Assembly: GCA_012838545.1 (NCBI GenBank)
Contig: DUPC01000059.1
Location: forward strand, 1 to 45,111
Length of the DNA: 45,111 nt
Source of the DNA: Acholeplasmataceae bacterium
GTDB lineage: Bacteria; Bacillota_I; Bacilli_A; ML615J-28; CAG-313
Direction of reading: 5' to 3'
Shown: piece by piece, positions 17,700 through 25,981 of the stretch
Position numbering within the stretch: the stretch's first letter is position 1
How the letters are laid out: every line of letters starts with the position of its first letter
The notes under the pieces: model-generated
The model's database searches: none
What the model was told of the DNA's origin: nothing
What the model saw: only the letters and a program-made list of their open reading frames with translations
Program-made: the position numbers and the translations under genes

Positions 17700-19091
17700 A
17701 TGACTAGATTTATCAAGTTAATGAGCATAGTTTTATTTGGTTTAGTATTGCTTGTCGGTTGTCAAAACGGAACCGAAAAGTTTACCGTAACCTTTTATGA
17801 TGATATGGGGAGTGTTTTGAAAACAGAACAAGTGGCAAAAGGAAAAAGCGCAGTAGCACCCGAAGCGCCGGTTATTCCTAATACCGCGGAATTTTCCTAT
17901 GAATTTACCGGTTGGAATAAAGACTTTTCGGCGGTTACCGGCGACTTAAAGGTTTATCCAACTTATAAAATGGAAATCAACAAGTATACGTATACTTTTT
18001 TGGATCATGACGGAACAATGTTGAAACAACAAACTACCTATTACGGAACTCCGATTGTGGCACCGAAACTCCAAGAAAGAGATGCTTTGGAAGGATATAG
18101 ATACGATTTTGTTTCGTGGGGAAAAGAAGTGAGTACTTTGCAGGAAGACATAACCTTCCAAGCGGAGTACCGTTTAGTGCGGTATTATACCGTTTCCGTA
18201 TACGGACCGGATTTTGAAGAGGTTATTAATACAATAACGGTCGATGAAGGAATGCTTCCTCCAATCCCACGCGAACCGAAACTTGAACGGGAAAAAGGTT
18301 TATATTATGACTTTTTGGGTTGGTTTAGCGATCCTGTCGCAGGAGAACAATTTGATTTCACCCAACCTTTAGAGGAAAACGTTGCAATATATCCCCGCTA
18401 TGAAGTTAAACCTTTTGCGTTAAAGGGTAAAATTGTATCTTTCCTTGGCGACAGTATTACTACTTTTTATTCTCCGGATAGTCCGTTAAACAGTTCTTTC
18501 CAAGGCCAATATGAATACTATTATCCAAATCCTAATACCGATGTCAAGTTCTTCTTCCAAACTTGGTGGGCAACCGCTTTAAGTTTAACCGAAACGACAA
18601 TGGGATTAAACAATTCTCGTGGGGGAGCAAAAGTTTATAATGAAGGAGACGAAGGCGATATCACTGCGGGAATGAATTACTCTCGCATCCATGATTTAGG
18701 AGTTAACGGCAAACCGGACATCATCGTCATATATATGGGAACAAACGATTACGTAACTACCGTAACCGCGAGCAATTTTGAATTTGCTTATCGAACTATG
18801 CTAAACCGGATTTACGAAGTATATCCGAATGTCGATGTTTTTGTCTGCACCATCCAATCACCCGGTAGTGGCTACCAACCTGCATTCCGTACCCGTTGGA
18901 TGCAATTCAACGACATCATCCGGGAAGTCGCAAACGATTATGAACTTCCGATTATCGACTTCAGCGCAACCCTTACCGACGAAAATCATGGAAACAACAC
19001 CTCCGACGCTTTGCATCCAAATGTTAGTGGTATGACGCTTCTTGGTATTGAAGCCGCTAACACCATCAAACAATATTACGGAATCGAGTAA
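17700..19091 (+). CDS. Lipoprotein with three InlB-type repeats and an SGNH/GDSL hydrolase domain
   Basis: 463 residues. Lipobox Leu-Val-Gly-Cys puts the acylated Cys at residue 21, so the enzyme is exposed on the cell surface. Three Listeria-Bacteroides (InlB B-repeat-like) units follow at about 27-95, 96-160 and 161-240, each with a Phe-x-Gly-Trp or Val-Ser-Trp core. The SGNH domain (about 243-463) has Gly-Asp-Ser252-Ile-Thr (nucleophile Ser), Gly-Thr-Asn349-Asp, and the late Asp436-Ala-Leu-His439-Pro pair, so all catalytic blocks are present. Such enzymes remove acyl groups, often acetyl, from glycans. AAGGAG and its own promoter precede it and a terminator follows, so it is monocistronic. 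Substrate is unknown; deacetylation of the polysaccharide used by the neighbouring operon is a reasonable guess. Confidence 0.88.
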   Translation: MTRFIKLMSIVLFGLVLLVGCQNGTEKFTVTFYDDMGSVLKTEQVAKGKSAVAPEAPVIPNTAEFSYEFTGWNKDFSAVTGDLKVYPTYKMEINKYTYTFLDHDGTMLKQQTTYYGTPIVAPKLQERDALEGYRYDFVSWGKEVSTLQEDITFQAEYRLVRYYTVSVYGPDFEEVINTITVDEGMLPPIPREPKLEREKGLYYDFLGWFSDPVAGEQFDFTQPLEENVAIYPRYEVKPFALKGKIVSFLGDSITTFYSPDSPLNSSFQGQYEYYYPNPNTDVKFFFQTWWATALSLTETTMGLNNSRGGAKVYNEGDEGDITAGMNYSRIHDLGVNGKPDIIVIYMGTNDYVTTVTASNFEFAYRTMLNRIYEVYPNVDVFVCTIQSPGSGYQPAFRTRWMQFNDIIREVANDYELPIIDFSATLTDENHGNNTSDALHPNVSGMTLLGIEAANTIKQYYGIE

Positions 19092-19094
19092 GTG

Positions 19095-19122
19095 AAAAAG
19101 CGAGCAAACCGCTCGCCTTTTT
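19095..19122 (+). terminator. Rho-independent terminator after SGNH gene
   Basis: GCGAGC (19100-19105) pairs with GCTCGC (19111-19116) around a 5-base loop, with flanking A-run and T-run able to extend the stem past one mismatch. Confidence 0.85.
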
Positions 19123-19150
19123 GTTTGTTAATAATTATTTATTTATTTTC

Positions 19151-19180
19151 TTGTAATTAGGAAGCAAGATAGCATATAAT
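19151..19180 (+). promoter_or_regulatory. SigA-type promoter for DUF2779 gene
   Basis: TTGTAA (19151-19156) and TATAAT (19175-19180) with an 18-base spacer. The start codon lies 28 bases after the -10, so the 5' leader is very short, about 20 bases, and mostly ribosome site. Confidence 0.75.
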
Positions 19181-19208
19181 GAAAACACCAAAGGAGGATA
19201 TGGGGTAA

Positions 19209-21170
19209 ATGAATATTTCCAAATCGTTATTTAAAAACTATACGCGCTGTGCCAATTTTGCGCCTTTATACGACATGTATTTGTTTCGCAATCTTCACCA
19301 TGTTAAATCCGTTGACGGCGTCGATGTCGGTCATCAGCTGGAACTTGTGGGTGAAATTCCCGAAGGAATCTTCGACGAAGAAAAAGAAGAAATCATCGAA
19401 ATCTTTTCTAACATGTTTGATGAGAAAACCGGCGAAGATTTAACGGAAATAACAAATGCGCAACTCGAAGCTTACCGCGAAACATTTGTCAAAGTCGAAC
19501 AATTGGCGGGTAAATATGTCACAAGCAAATACCCGGGAAACCATATTTTCGACGTTGATACCAAAAAGCAAAAGAAATTCAGTTTTTCCAAAAACGGAAA
19601 CACTTATTACTGTTATCTGGATATCTATTCTGAGTGCTTTGACGATACCATTAAGGTTTTTGAAGTTAAATCCACTACCTCAAGTAAATTTTACGAATTA
19701 GGAAAAAAAATCGTCAAAGAATCTCCCGACCATTATCGAATCCCGACATCAGAACGCTATGAATCGATTTTCGTAAGAGGGGGCGATGATGTTTTGCGTT
19801 TGCGGGAAGTTTACGGGGATGTGGAAACTGACAAGCTAAACTATAAAGAATATAATAATTACCGCCAAAAGATGCTTAACCGCTTTGGCAGCGACGGAAC
19901 CGGCAAATACGTGTTTGACCTTGCGGTGCAAAGATATATCATTGAAAACAGTTTAAGGGAAAACAGTCAAAGTGATTTAATCGATAAAATGGAATATTAT
20001 TTGGTGGTTCTAAATGGCGATTATTGTTTTGACGGAACGAACGAAAACGACGAACCAGTGTATGATTTGGACCCAGACGGAAATCCTTTATTCATGATTA
20101 TCGATTTAAGCATAGTAACCAAGGAGTGGCAAGAAACGATTGACATAATGCGTCAAAAAATCGAAGCAGACATGAAAGCAATGGCCATCTCAAACAAACG
20201 CTTTGGGATTCACTGCGAACATAAAAAAACAACGCAATGCAAATTTCATCCGGTCTGTTTCCATAAGTTCTTACAAGACGGTTCCATTTTGGAATACATG
20301 CGAAAGCATTTTGCTTTCAAAGACGAATTTGGGGATCGTGTTGATGTTTTCACTTTAATGAACCAAGGACGTTTAAAAATAAACGATATTCCCAGAAACT
20401 ATTTGGATAAGCATTATAACCTTGTTCAATACGATTGTTATGTGAATAATAGTGTATTTGCAGATAAGGATGTAATGCATCTTGCGCTTAAGACATTGAG
20501 GTATCCGTTGTATCATTTGGATTTTGAGTCTTACGGTTCTCCACTGCCGCGCTACCAAGGAGAATATCCGTATACCCAATCGCTCTTCCAGTTTTCGCTT
20601 CATATCGAACGGGAAAAATTTTCTTGTGACAAACATACAGATCATATCGAATATTTGGCTCCTGACCATTTGGATCGCCGGAGGGAACTGGCGGAAAAAC
20701 TGATTGAAGCAATCGATTTATCGAAAGGCGGCACCGTCATCGTTTATAATGAAAACTTTGAAAAACTCCGTTTAAAAGAACTTGCAATTCTATTCCCGGA
20801 TTTGTCGGAAAAGTTATGGAATATTCGCAATCATATTTTTGATTTGTTTTTTGTTCTTAAAGGAAACCAAAAAATGTTTACCCCTTTGTTGGAAGGCAAA
20901 TTCGGAAAGGATCGTCCTAAACAAATCAACTATTATCATAACAATATGCACGGTTCATTTTCCATCAAAAAAATCCTGCCGCTTTTTACTGATTTAAGCT
21001 ATTCGGATTTAGAGGTTAAAAACGGAACCGAAGCAATGTTGGTCTATAGCCAGTTACCGTATCTGACCGAAAAGGAATATCAAGAAAAATACCTTGCCCT
21101 AAGGGAATATTGTAAACAAGACACTTGGGCAATGGTAGAAATCCTTTGGGGTTTGTGGCGGATGAAATAA
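19209..21170 (+). CDS. DUF2779 protein: Cas4/RecB-like Fe-S nuclease fused to DEDD exonuclease
   Basis: 653 residues, cytoplasmic. The N-terminus (Ser-Lys-Ser-Leu-Phe-x-Asn-Tyr-x-x-Cys14) and the later Cys336-x7-Cys344-x5-Cys350 resemble the four-Cys iron-sulfur clasp of Cas4/AddB nucleases. Between them, Phe-Glu152-Val-Lys154-Ser matches a PD-(D/E)xK active site. The C-terminal half is the DUF2779 domain: Leu-Asp438-Phe-Glu440 (DEDD motif I), Tyr-Asn-Glu-Asn-Phe-Glu, a Phe-Asp-Leu, Ser-Ile-Lys-Lys-Ile-Leu-Pro and Tyr-Cys-Lys-Gln-Asp638-Thr-x-Ala-Met (motif III). So one chain seems to hold two nucleases of different folds. DUF2779 proteins are widespread and uncharacterised as far as I know. 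It has its own promoter. AAGGAGG lies 11 bases ahead of ATG 19209, slightly far. Role in DNA repair, transfer or defence is open. Confidence 0.88.
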   Translation: MNISKSLFKNYTRCANFAPLYDMYLFRNLHHVKSVDGVDVGHQLELVGEIPEGIFDEEKEEIIEIFSNMFDEKTGEDLTEITNAQLEAYRETFVKVEQLAGKYVTSKYPGNHIFDVDTKKQKKFSFSKNGNTYYCYLDIYSECFDDTIKVFEVKSTTSSKFYELGKKIVKESPDHYRIPTSERYESIFVRGGDDVLRLREVYGDVETDKLNYKEYNNYRQKMLNRFGSDGTGKYVFDLAVQRYIIENSLRENSQSDLIDKMEYYLVVLNGDYCFDGTNENDEPVYDLDPDGNPLFMIIDLSIVTKEWQETIDIMRQKIEADMKAMAISNKRFGIHCEHKKTTQCKFHPVCFHKFLQDGSILEYMRKHFAFKDEFGDRVDVFTLMNQGRLKINDIPRNYLDKHYNLVQYDCYVNNSVFADKDVMHLALKTLRYPLYHLDFESYGSPLPRYQGEYPYTQSLFQFSLHIEREKFSCDKHTDHIEYLAPDHLDRRRELAEKLIEAIDLSKGGTVIVYNENFEKLRLKELAILFPDLSEKLWNIRNHIFDLFFVLKGNQKMFTPLLEGKFGKDRPKQINYYHNNMHGSFSIKKILPLFTDLSYSDLEVKNGTEAMLVYSQLPYLTEKEYQEKYLALREYCKQDTWAMVEILWGLWRMK

Positions 21171-21178
21171 ACTTAATC

Positions 21179-21207
21179 TAACCTTAAGCAAGGATTGCTT
21201 TAGGTTA
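21179..21207 (+). other. Hairpin after DUF2779 gene
   Basis: A 13-bp inverted repeat with one mismatch (21179-21191 against 21195-21207) and a 3-base loop begins 8 bases after the stop codon. There is no T-run, so it is a weak or factor-dependent terminator, or an mRNA-end stabiliser. Confidence 0.55.
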
Positions 21208-21266
21208 TCCGTCAGAATTTTACTAAAAATCTCGAAAGGAAAAGCAAAGTTAACCTTTTATAAATT

Positions 21267-21636
21267 ATGAATTTGGTGTTTTTTGCTTTGGCGCTTCTTG
21301 AATAATTTGCTGCAATTCAATTTATCCAATGCCAATTTTTTTTAAAAACCCCCAAAACGTGGGAATTATTTAAGTTGCCGGGATTAAGAACAAACAACTT
21401 ATATGTTTTGCATACCTTGATGGTTTAATGTTTGGTTTAACAACTTTAACATTTTCAATTGGATGCGGCTTAATTGTTTTCCTGATTGAGTCGATTTTTG
21501 CGAGAATTATATATATATCGATGTATTTAATTTATTTTTATTGGCATTTGTTTCAGTCGCAGTTACAACAATTATCATTACGGCGATTAATTGGATAATT
21601 GTTCTTTTAAATATTTGCATAGAAAAAGGTTTCTAA
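21267..21636 (+). pseudogene. Decayed small membrane-protein gene
   Basis: The 500-bp gap between 21171 and 21670 has no intact gene, but a coherent hydrophobic protein can be read by changing frame. Frame A starts at ATG 21267 (Met-Asn-Leu-Val-Phe-Phe-Ala-Leu) and meets a TAA at 21303, then continues in the same frame with Phe-Leu-Lys-Thr-Pro-Lys-Thr-Trp-Glu-Leu-Phe. Near 21380 it passes to a second frame (Leu-Ile-Cys-Phe-Ala-Tyr-Leu-Asp-Gly-Leu-Met, then a long hydrophobic helix). Near 21510-21530 it passes to a third frame (Leu-Leu-Ala-Phe-Val-Ser-Val-Ala-Val-Thr-Thr-Ile-Ile) that ends at TAA 21634-21636. One nonsense change and two shifts give about 120 residues with three or four membrane helices. 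I do not recognise the family. Confidence 0.6.
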
Positions 21637-21663
21637 ACCCTTATCGGGAATAGAAACCTTTTT
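21623..21663. terminator. Bidirectional terminator between converging transcripts
   Basis: A 13-bp perfect stem, 21623-21635 (A-run, GGTTTCTA) against 21651-21663 (TAGAAACC, T-run), loop 15 bases. A-run and T-run on the two sides let it work on both strands; it chiefly ends the leftward rimO-pepF-ridA operon, whose last stop codon is 7 bases away. Confidence 0.85.
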
Positions 21664-21670
21664 TTAGTTC

Positions 21671-22048
21671 TTAATCGATTTTGGCAATTAATTCGATTTC
21701 GATCAAGACATCTTTGGGAAGTCTGGCAACTTCCACGGTGGAACGTGCCGGTTTATGGTTGGAAAAATAACTGCCATAGATTTCGTTGACGGTTCCAAAG
21801 GTGTTCATGTCTTTTAGAAAGATGGTCGTTTTTACGACATTGTCAAACGATGCGTTGGAAGCTCTCAACAAAGCATGCAAGTTTTTCATCACTTGTTTGG
21901 TTTGTTCTTCAATGGTCTCAGCTTCGATTTGGTTGGTTTTCGGGTTTATGGCAATTTGCCCGGAAGTGAACAGCAGTCCGTTAACGACAACTGCTTGGCT
22001 GTATGGACCAATGGCTTTAGGGGCTTCAGGAGTATTGATAACTTTCAT
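21671..22048 (-). CDS. ridA: RidA family enamine/imine deaminase
   Basis: 125 residues, the usual length for RidA (YjgF/YER057c/UK114). The family signature Pro-Ala-Arg102-Ser-Thr-Val-Glu-Val-x-x-Leu-Pro is present, with the substrate carboxylate-binding Arg, and the protein ends with the typical Ile-Glu-Ile-Glu-Leu-Ile-Ala. It hydrolyses reactive 2-aminoacrylate and related imines made by PLP enzymes, protecting cell enzymes; it acts as a cytoplasmic trimer. GAGGTG precedes the ATG, placed inside the end of pepF, whose stop is 3 bases upstream, so it is the last gene of the leftward operon. Confidence 0.93.
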   Translation of the reverse strand: MKVINTPEAPKAIGPYSQAVVVNGLLFTSGQIAINPKTNQIEAETIEEQTKQVMKNLHALLRASNASFDNVVKTTIFLKDMNTFGTVNEIYGSYFSNHKPARSTVEVARLPKDVLIEIELIAKID

Positions 22049-22051
22049 TTC

Positions 22052-23809
22052 TTACACCTCGCTTGTAATCGCAATAAACTCTTCAATATCTTGTTTAATG
22101 GTAGCTAAGCCTTTTTTCCAGAAGGATGGATCAGTCAAATCGATTCCAACCACCTTAGCCGCATCCTCCACGGTCATTTTTCCGGTGGAACGAAGGAGCA
22201 TATTGACATCTTCCACGAATTTAGGACCCATTTCCATAAATTTGGCGTAAATTCCTTTGGCGAACAATAAGCCGAAAGCATAAGGAAAATTGTAGAAACT
22301 TAAGCCTCCTCGGTAGTAATGGGATTTGTTAATCCACATTCCCGGATTTGGGAATTGATGATTAAGTCCGTCGCCGTAAGCTTCTTTTTGCGCTTCGACC
22401 ATAAGGTTGTTGAGTTCTTTTGCGGAAGGGATAGATTTTTTCCGTGCTTCAAAGACCGATTGTTCAAATAAGAATCGGCTGTATATATCGACAATAACTT
22501 GGGTTGTGTCTTGGAGTTCCTGTTCCAAAATATGGATTTTTTCTTCCTTGGTTTTGGCTTCTTTGTAAACCGCTTTTTTGGTAATGGTTTCGCAAAGGGT
22601 TGAAGCTGTTTCGGCTACCGGCATTGTGTAACTGCTGTTTAGAATTGCTTCTTTGAATATTTGTTCGCCGTGGTAGGCGTGTCCCAATTCATGGGCAAGC
22701 GTAATGATATCGCCGATGGTGCCGTCGTAGTTGGTAAGAATACGGCTTTGCTTTAAGGCGGCGGAGTTCATGCAGAAGGCTCCGCCTACTTTGCCTTTTC
22801 GTGGGAAATAGTCAACCCAATTTTGTTCAAAAGCACGCTTTGCTAGGTTTGCCAAATCGTCGCCAAAGGTTTTGAATTGCTTGATGATGAAATCTTGCGC
22901 GTCTTCCACCGAATACTTCGTATCGCTTTTGCCCATCGGTGCAAATAAATCGTACCATGGCAGGTTTTCCGAATGGCCCAGCAGTTTTGCTTTATGTTTC
23001 AAGTACTTGCAAAAATCAGGAAGCGATTCCTTCATGGCGCTTAATAGCGCATCAAGGGTTTCCTTCTTCAAGCGCGATTTATAAAGCGTTTCTTCAAGCG
23101 CGGAAGCAAAATTCCTTCTTGGGCTCAAAGTGTTGACTTCTCCTTTGATGCCGCTGATGGCAAAAGAAATCGGTTCTTCAATCAGTTTATATAGTTCCAA
23201 TTCTTTTTCGTAGGCTGCTTTGCGTAGGTTTGAATCTGGATCATAAGCCATGTTTCTCAATTGCGTAAGACTTGTTGGCTTACCCTGAAATTCGATTTCG
23301 GTTGTCGAAGTAAGATGTCTTTGCATTTGCGACCAAAGACTCGAACCGTTTTGTACCATTTCCGTGGCAAGCATTTCCAGTTCTTCGCTCATCGAGTGGT
23401 TGATATCTTCTTTAATCGATTTAATGATAAACTCGTATTGTTTCAAAAATTTGCTTTGGTTGATTATTTCGTCCAAGTTTTCAATCGGTTCGATAAACGA
23501 CTGCAATTTCTTTTCCAACAAAGCCAGTTTGCTGGAAATCGGCTGCATTCTTACCAAAGCTTTTTTAGGTTCCAAATTTTGCGTATCTGCTGAGGAATTC
23601 AAGTTGATGAAAGCATAAATTTTTGAACCTGTTGCGTAAATTTTTTCTTGGCGCTTTAAAGCTTCTTCCAAAAAACTTACCTTATTGGTGCTTGGAAGGC
23701 TAAAAGCTTCGACAGCTTGTTCTACCATGGCAAAGAACGATTCGATGTCTTCGTTGAATTTAGGATCATCGAAGCCGCGGTAGAACGGGGTTAAATCCCA
23801 TTGATACAT
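22052..23809 (-). CDS. pepF: Oligoendopeptidase F (M3B metallopeptidase)
   Basis: 585 residues. The zinc site His373-Glu-Leu-Gly-His377 within Leu-Ala-His-Glu-Leu-Gly-His-Ala-Tyr-His-Gly, and the downstream Glu (Glu-Thr-Ala-Ser-Thr-Leu-Cys-Glu), are those of M3 peptidases; the length and the helical N-terminal half match the PepF/oligoendopeptidase family. It cuts short peptides in the cytoplasm. AAAAGGAGG lies 6 bases ahead of the ATG. It follows rimO by 22 bases and precedes ridA by 3 bases, all leftward. Confidence 0.95.
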   Translation of the reverse strand: MYQWDLTPFYRGFDDPKFNEDIESFFAMVEQAVEAFSLPSTNKVSFLEEALKRQEKIYATGSKIYAFINLNSSADTQNLEPKKALVRMQPISSKLALLEKKLQSFIEPIENLDEIINQSKFLKQYEFIIKSIKEDINHSMSEELEMLATEMVQNGSSLWSQMQRHLTSTTEIEFQGKPTSLTQLRNMAYDPDSNLRKAAYEKELELYKLIEEPISFAISGIKGEVNTLSPRRNFASALEETLYKSRLKKETLDALLSAMKESLPDFCKYLKHKAKLLGHSENLPWYDLFAPMGKSDTKYSVEDAQDFIIKQFKTFGDDLANLAKRAFEQNWVDYFPRKGKVGGAFCMNSAALKQSRILTNYDGTIGDIITLAHELGHAYHGEQIFKEAILNSSYTMPVAETASTLCETITKKAVYKEAKTKEEKIHILEQELQDTTQVIVDIYSRFLFEQSVFEARKKSIPSAKELNNLMVEAQKEAYGDGLNHQFPNPGMWINKSHYYRGGLSFYNFPYAFGLLFAKGIYAKFMEMGPKFVEDVNMLLRSTGKMTVEDAAKVVGIDLTDPSFWKKGLATIKQDIEEFIAITSEV

Positions 23810-23831
23810 TTTTTCCTCCTTTTAATAATTT

Positions 23832-25124
23832 CTATTCAAGACGGGCAAGTAAATCATAGCCCAAATTCTTGGTTATTCTAACCGGATAATATTCGCCAAT
23901 TTTTAATTGTTGGTTAGACTCAACATATATGACGCCGTCGATATCATCCATGGCTTCTTTATTGCTTCTGGCCAAGTATTGCTTTTTGGATGGGACATAT
24001 TTATCAATAATAACCTTCTCGGTATTACCGATACGCGAATCATTGAAGGATGTCACTATCTGTTGTTGGATTTGCATGATTTCGTCGCGTCTAGCTTTGG
24101 CTGTTTTTTTAGAAACTTTATTTTTCATCTGATAGGCTTTGGTGTTTTCTTCATCGGAGTAAGTAAAGATGCCCAACCGTTCAAAACGGTTTTTCTGCAC
24201 AAAGGCTTTTAAGATTTCAAAATCTTCCTTTGTTTCCCCAGGAAAACCGACAAGCAAGGTAGTGCGAATAACGGCTTCCGGGATTAAGGAACGGATTTTG
24301 TCAATGAGGTTTTGCAATAATGTTTCGTCCCCTCGCCGGTTCATCGCTTTTAATAATTTGCTTGATGCGTGTTGGATCGGAATATCAAAGTATTTGGCAA
24401 TTTTTGCTTCGTTTTTAATCACCTCAATTAACTCGTCCGTAATTTCGTCCGGATATAAGTAGAGCACTCTTAAGGAAACCAAGTTATCAATTTTGGCCAG
24501 TTCCGTTAACAACTTGGCAAGCGAATAGTCTTTAAGGTCGGTTCCGTAACGGGTAGTGTCCTGCGCAATCACCGAGATTTCTTTAACTCCGTTTTCCACC
24601 AAGGTTTTGGCTTCTTCCAAAATCTCTTCGGGGTTACGGCTGCGGTAACGTCCTCTGATTAACGGAATCGCGCAATAAGTACAACAATTATCGCAACCGT
24701 CGCTTATTTTCAAATAAGCGGAATGTTTGGGTGTGGCAAGCAAGCGGTTATTGTACGAGAGTTTATAGGTTTTGGAAGAGAAAGTCAATTCGTCAAAGAT
24801 GTTTCCGATATAATCGTAATCTTTTAAACGGACATAGTAATCGACTTCGGGGATTTCCCGTTTTAAGTCGTGATAATATCTTTCGACCAAACACCCCATG
24901 ACAATCACTTTTGCATTGTTTTCCTGATACTGAAGCGCATCAAAAATGGCATCCAACGCTTCTTTTTTGGCGCTTTCGATGAATCCGCAAGTATTCACAA
25001 CGATAACGTCCGCTTCGGGCATTTTATTGGTTATTTCAAATTGATAGCTTTTGGCAAGTCCCAAAACCCGCTCGCTGTCAACTAAGTTTTTGGCGCAGCC
25101 AAGGGATATCATTCCTAATTTCAT
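23832..25124 (-). CDS. rimO: Ribosomal protein S12 methylthiotransferase RimO
   Basis: 430 residues. The N-terminal MTTase domain has Cys10 (Ser-Leu-Gly-Cys-Ala-Lys-Asn-Leu-Val-Asp-Ser-Glu, diagnostic of RimO), Cys46 and Cys78 for the auxiliary cluster. The radical SAM site is Cys144-x3-Cys148-x2-Cys151. A TRAM-like domain closes the C-terminus. It adds a methylthio group to the aspartate of ribosomal protein S12, using two 4Fe-4S clusters and SAM. TGAGGA about 7 bases ahead of the ATG supports the start. It is the first gene of the leftward operon with pepF and ridA and faces pduL across a 218-bp gap. The related MiaB is excluded by the Asn-Leu-Val-Asp-Ser-Glu motif. Confidence 0.95.
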   Translation of the reverse strand: MKLGMISLGCAKNLVDSERVLGLAKSYQFEITNKMPEADVIVVNTCGFIESAKKEALDAIFDALQYQENNAKVIVMGCLVERYYHDLKREIPEVDYYVRLKDYDYIGNIFDELTFSSKTYKLSYNNRLLATPKHSAYLKISDGCDNCCTYCAIPLIRGRYRSRNPEEILEEAKTLVENGVKEISVIAQDTTRYGTDLKDYSLAKLLTELAKIDNLVSLRVLYLYPDEITDELIEVIKNEAKIAKYFDIPIQHASSKLLKAMNRRGDETLLQNLIDKIRSLIPEAVIRTTLLVGFPGETKEDFEILKAFVQKNRFERLGIFTYSDEENTKAYQMKNKVSKKTAKARRDEIMQIQQQIVTSFNDSRIGNTEKVIIDKYVPSKKQYLARSNKEAMDDIDGVIYVESNQQLKIGEYYPVRITKNLGYDLLARLE

Positions 25125-25173
25125 TTGTTTTCCTCAAATCTAGTTGTGTTAATTGGTTAAATCAGTTTCTTTA

Positions 25174-25202
25174 ATTATACAATATAATTCCCGTTTTTAG
25201 TT
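25174..25202 (-). promoter_or_regulatory. Possible promoter for rimO operon
   Basis: On the minus strand a consensus TATAAT lies at 25179-25174, 50 bases ahead of the rimO ATG. The matching -35 region around 25197-25202 reads AACTAA, which is poor, so only the -10 is well supported. Confidence 0.4.
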
Positions 25203-25261
25203 TTGATAAGCATAAAAAGAAACTCGGGCATATATATAATAAAAAAATTTTTGGGTATTGT

Positions 25262-25290
25262 TTGACGAAAAAGGTAAAAAAGGGTATAAT
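25262..25290 (+). promoter_or_regulatory. Strong SigA-type promoter for pduL
   Basis: TTGACG (25262-25267) and TATAAT (25285-25290) are exactly 17 bases apart, near consensus. The start codon is 52 bases after the -10. This suggests high constitutive expression. Confidence 0.88.
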
Positions 25291-25342
25291 TGATAAAAGA
25301 GTATTAACAATAATTTTAGACTGTGATAGAAAGGAAATCTTT

Positions 25343-25918
25343 ATGAAAGTATTAGTAGAAACATCGGCACGCCACGTGCATTTATCGGAAAAAGATTTAG
25401 CCATCCTTTTTGGCGAAAACTATTCTCTTACCCCCAAGAAACCTTTATCCCAACCGGGTCAATTTGCTTGCGAAGAAAGAGTAACGGTGGTAGGGCCGAG
25501 AAACAGTATTGCGGGGGTGTCGATTTTAGGACCGACAAGAAAGAATACCCAAGTGGAAATCAGTGCGACCGACGCCAGATCCCTTGGAATTCCTGCGGTC
25601 ATTAAAGAATCGGGCGATATCGCCAATACCCCGGGATGCAAGCTTATTGGTCCAGTAGGAGAAATTGTACTGCAAGACGGTGTTATTGTGGCAAAAAGGC
25701 ATATTCACGCTTCTGTCGAAGAGGCCAAGAACATGAACCTTCAAGACAAAGAAGTAGTTCAAGTCAGAATCGCCACTCCTGATCGCAGTTTGATTTTTGA
25801 CGATGTGGTTGTGAGAGTCAGCGATAAGTTTGCGCTTGCGATGCATATCGATACCGATGAAGCCAATGCGGGACAAATCGGACCAAATACTTACGGAGAA
25901 ATCATTAAGAAAAATTAA
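25343..25918 (+). CDS. pduL: PduL-type phosphate acyltransferase
   Basis: 191 residues from ATG 25343, which has GAAAGGAAA 7 bases ahead; a longer in-frame opening back to 25262 would begin inside the promoter and is rejected. Ala-Arg-His11-Val-His13-Leu-Ser and Lys-Arg-His-Ile-His-Ala-Ser are the paired His motifs that bind the two zinc ions in PduL. It exchanges CoA and phosphate on a short acyl group (acetyl or propanoyl). There is no N-terminal encapsulation peptide and no microcompartment gene nearby, so it probably serves as the general phosphotransacetylase of fermentation, as is known for PduL in bacteria lacking Pta. It has its own promoter and terminator. Confidence 0.93.
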   Translation: MKVLVETSARHVHLSEKDLAILFGENYSLTPKKPLSQPGQFACEERVTVVGPRNSIAGVSILGPTRKNTQVEISATDARSLGIPAVIKESGDIANTPGCKLIGPVGEIVLQDGVIVAKRHIHASVEEAKNMNLQDKEVVQVRIATPDRSLIFDDVVVRVSDKFALAMHIDTDEANAGQIGPNTYGEIIKKN

Positions 25919-25926
25919 TTGAAGCA

Positions 25927-25962
25927 GCGAAAAAGAAAGGCAAGCGTTCTTTCTTTTTTTGC
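25927..25962 (+). terminator. Rho-independent terminator after pduL
   Basis: A 10-bp stem, 25930-25939 (AAAAAGAAAG) against 25949-25958 (CTTTCTTTTT), with a 9-base loop and a T-run; an outer GC pair may extend it. The stem is A/T rich so efficiency may be modest. Confidence 0.75.
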
Positions 25963-25981
25963 TTAATATAAGTATTATTGG

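Noticed and set aside
19200-19208. ATG-GGG-TAA mini reading frame just before the DUF2779 gene
   Set aside because: It is 2 bases from AAGGAGG, too close for initiation, and most likely chance.
21300-21600. Possible structured RNA in the 500-bp gap
   Set aside because: The sequence is better explained by the broken membrane-protein gene; beyond the two hairpins at its ends I see no stable fold.
25262-25342. Longer N-terminus for pduL from a TTG at 25262, which might look like an encapsulation peptide
   Set aside because: The extension would be read from the -35/-10 promoter itself; ATG 25343 has the ribosome site.
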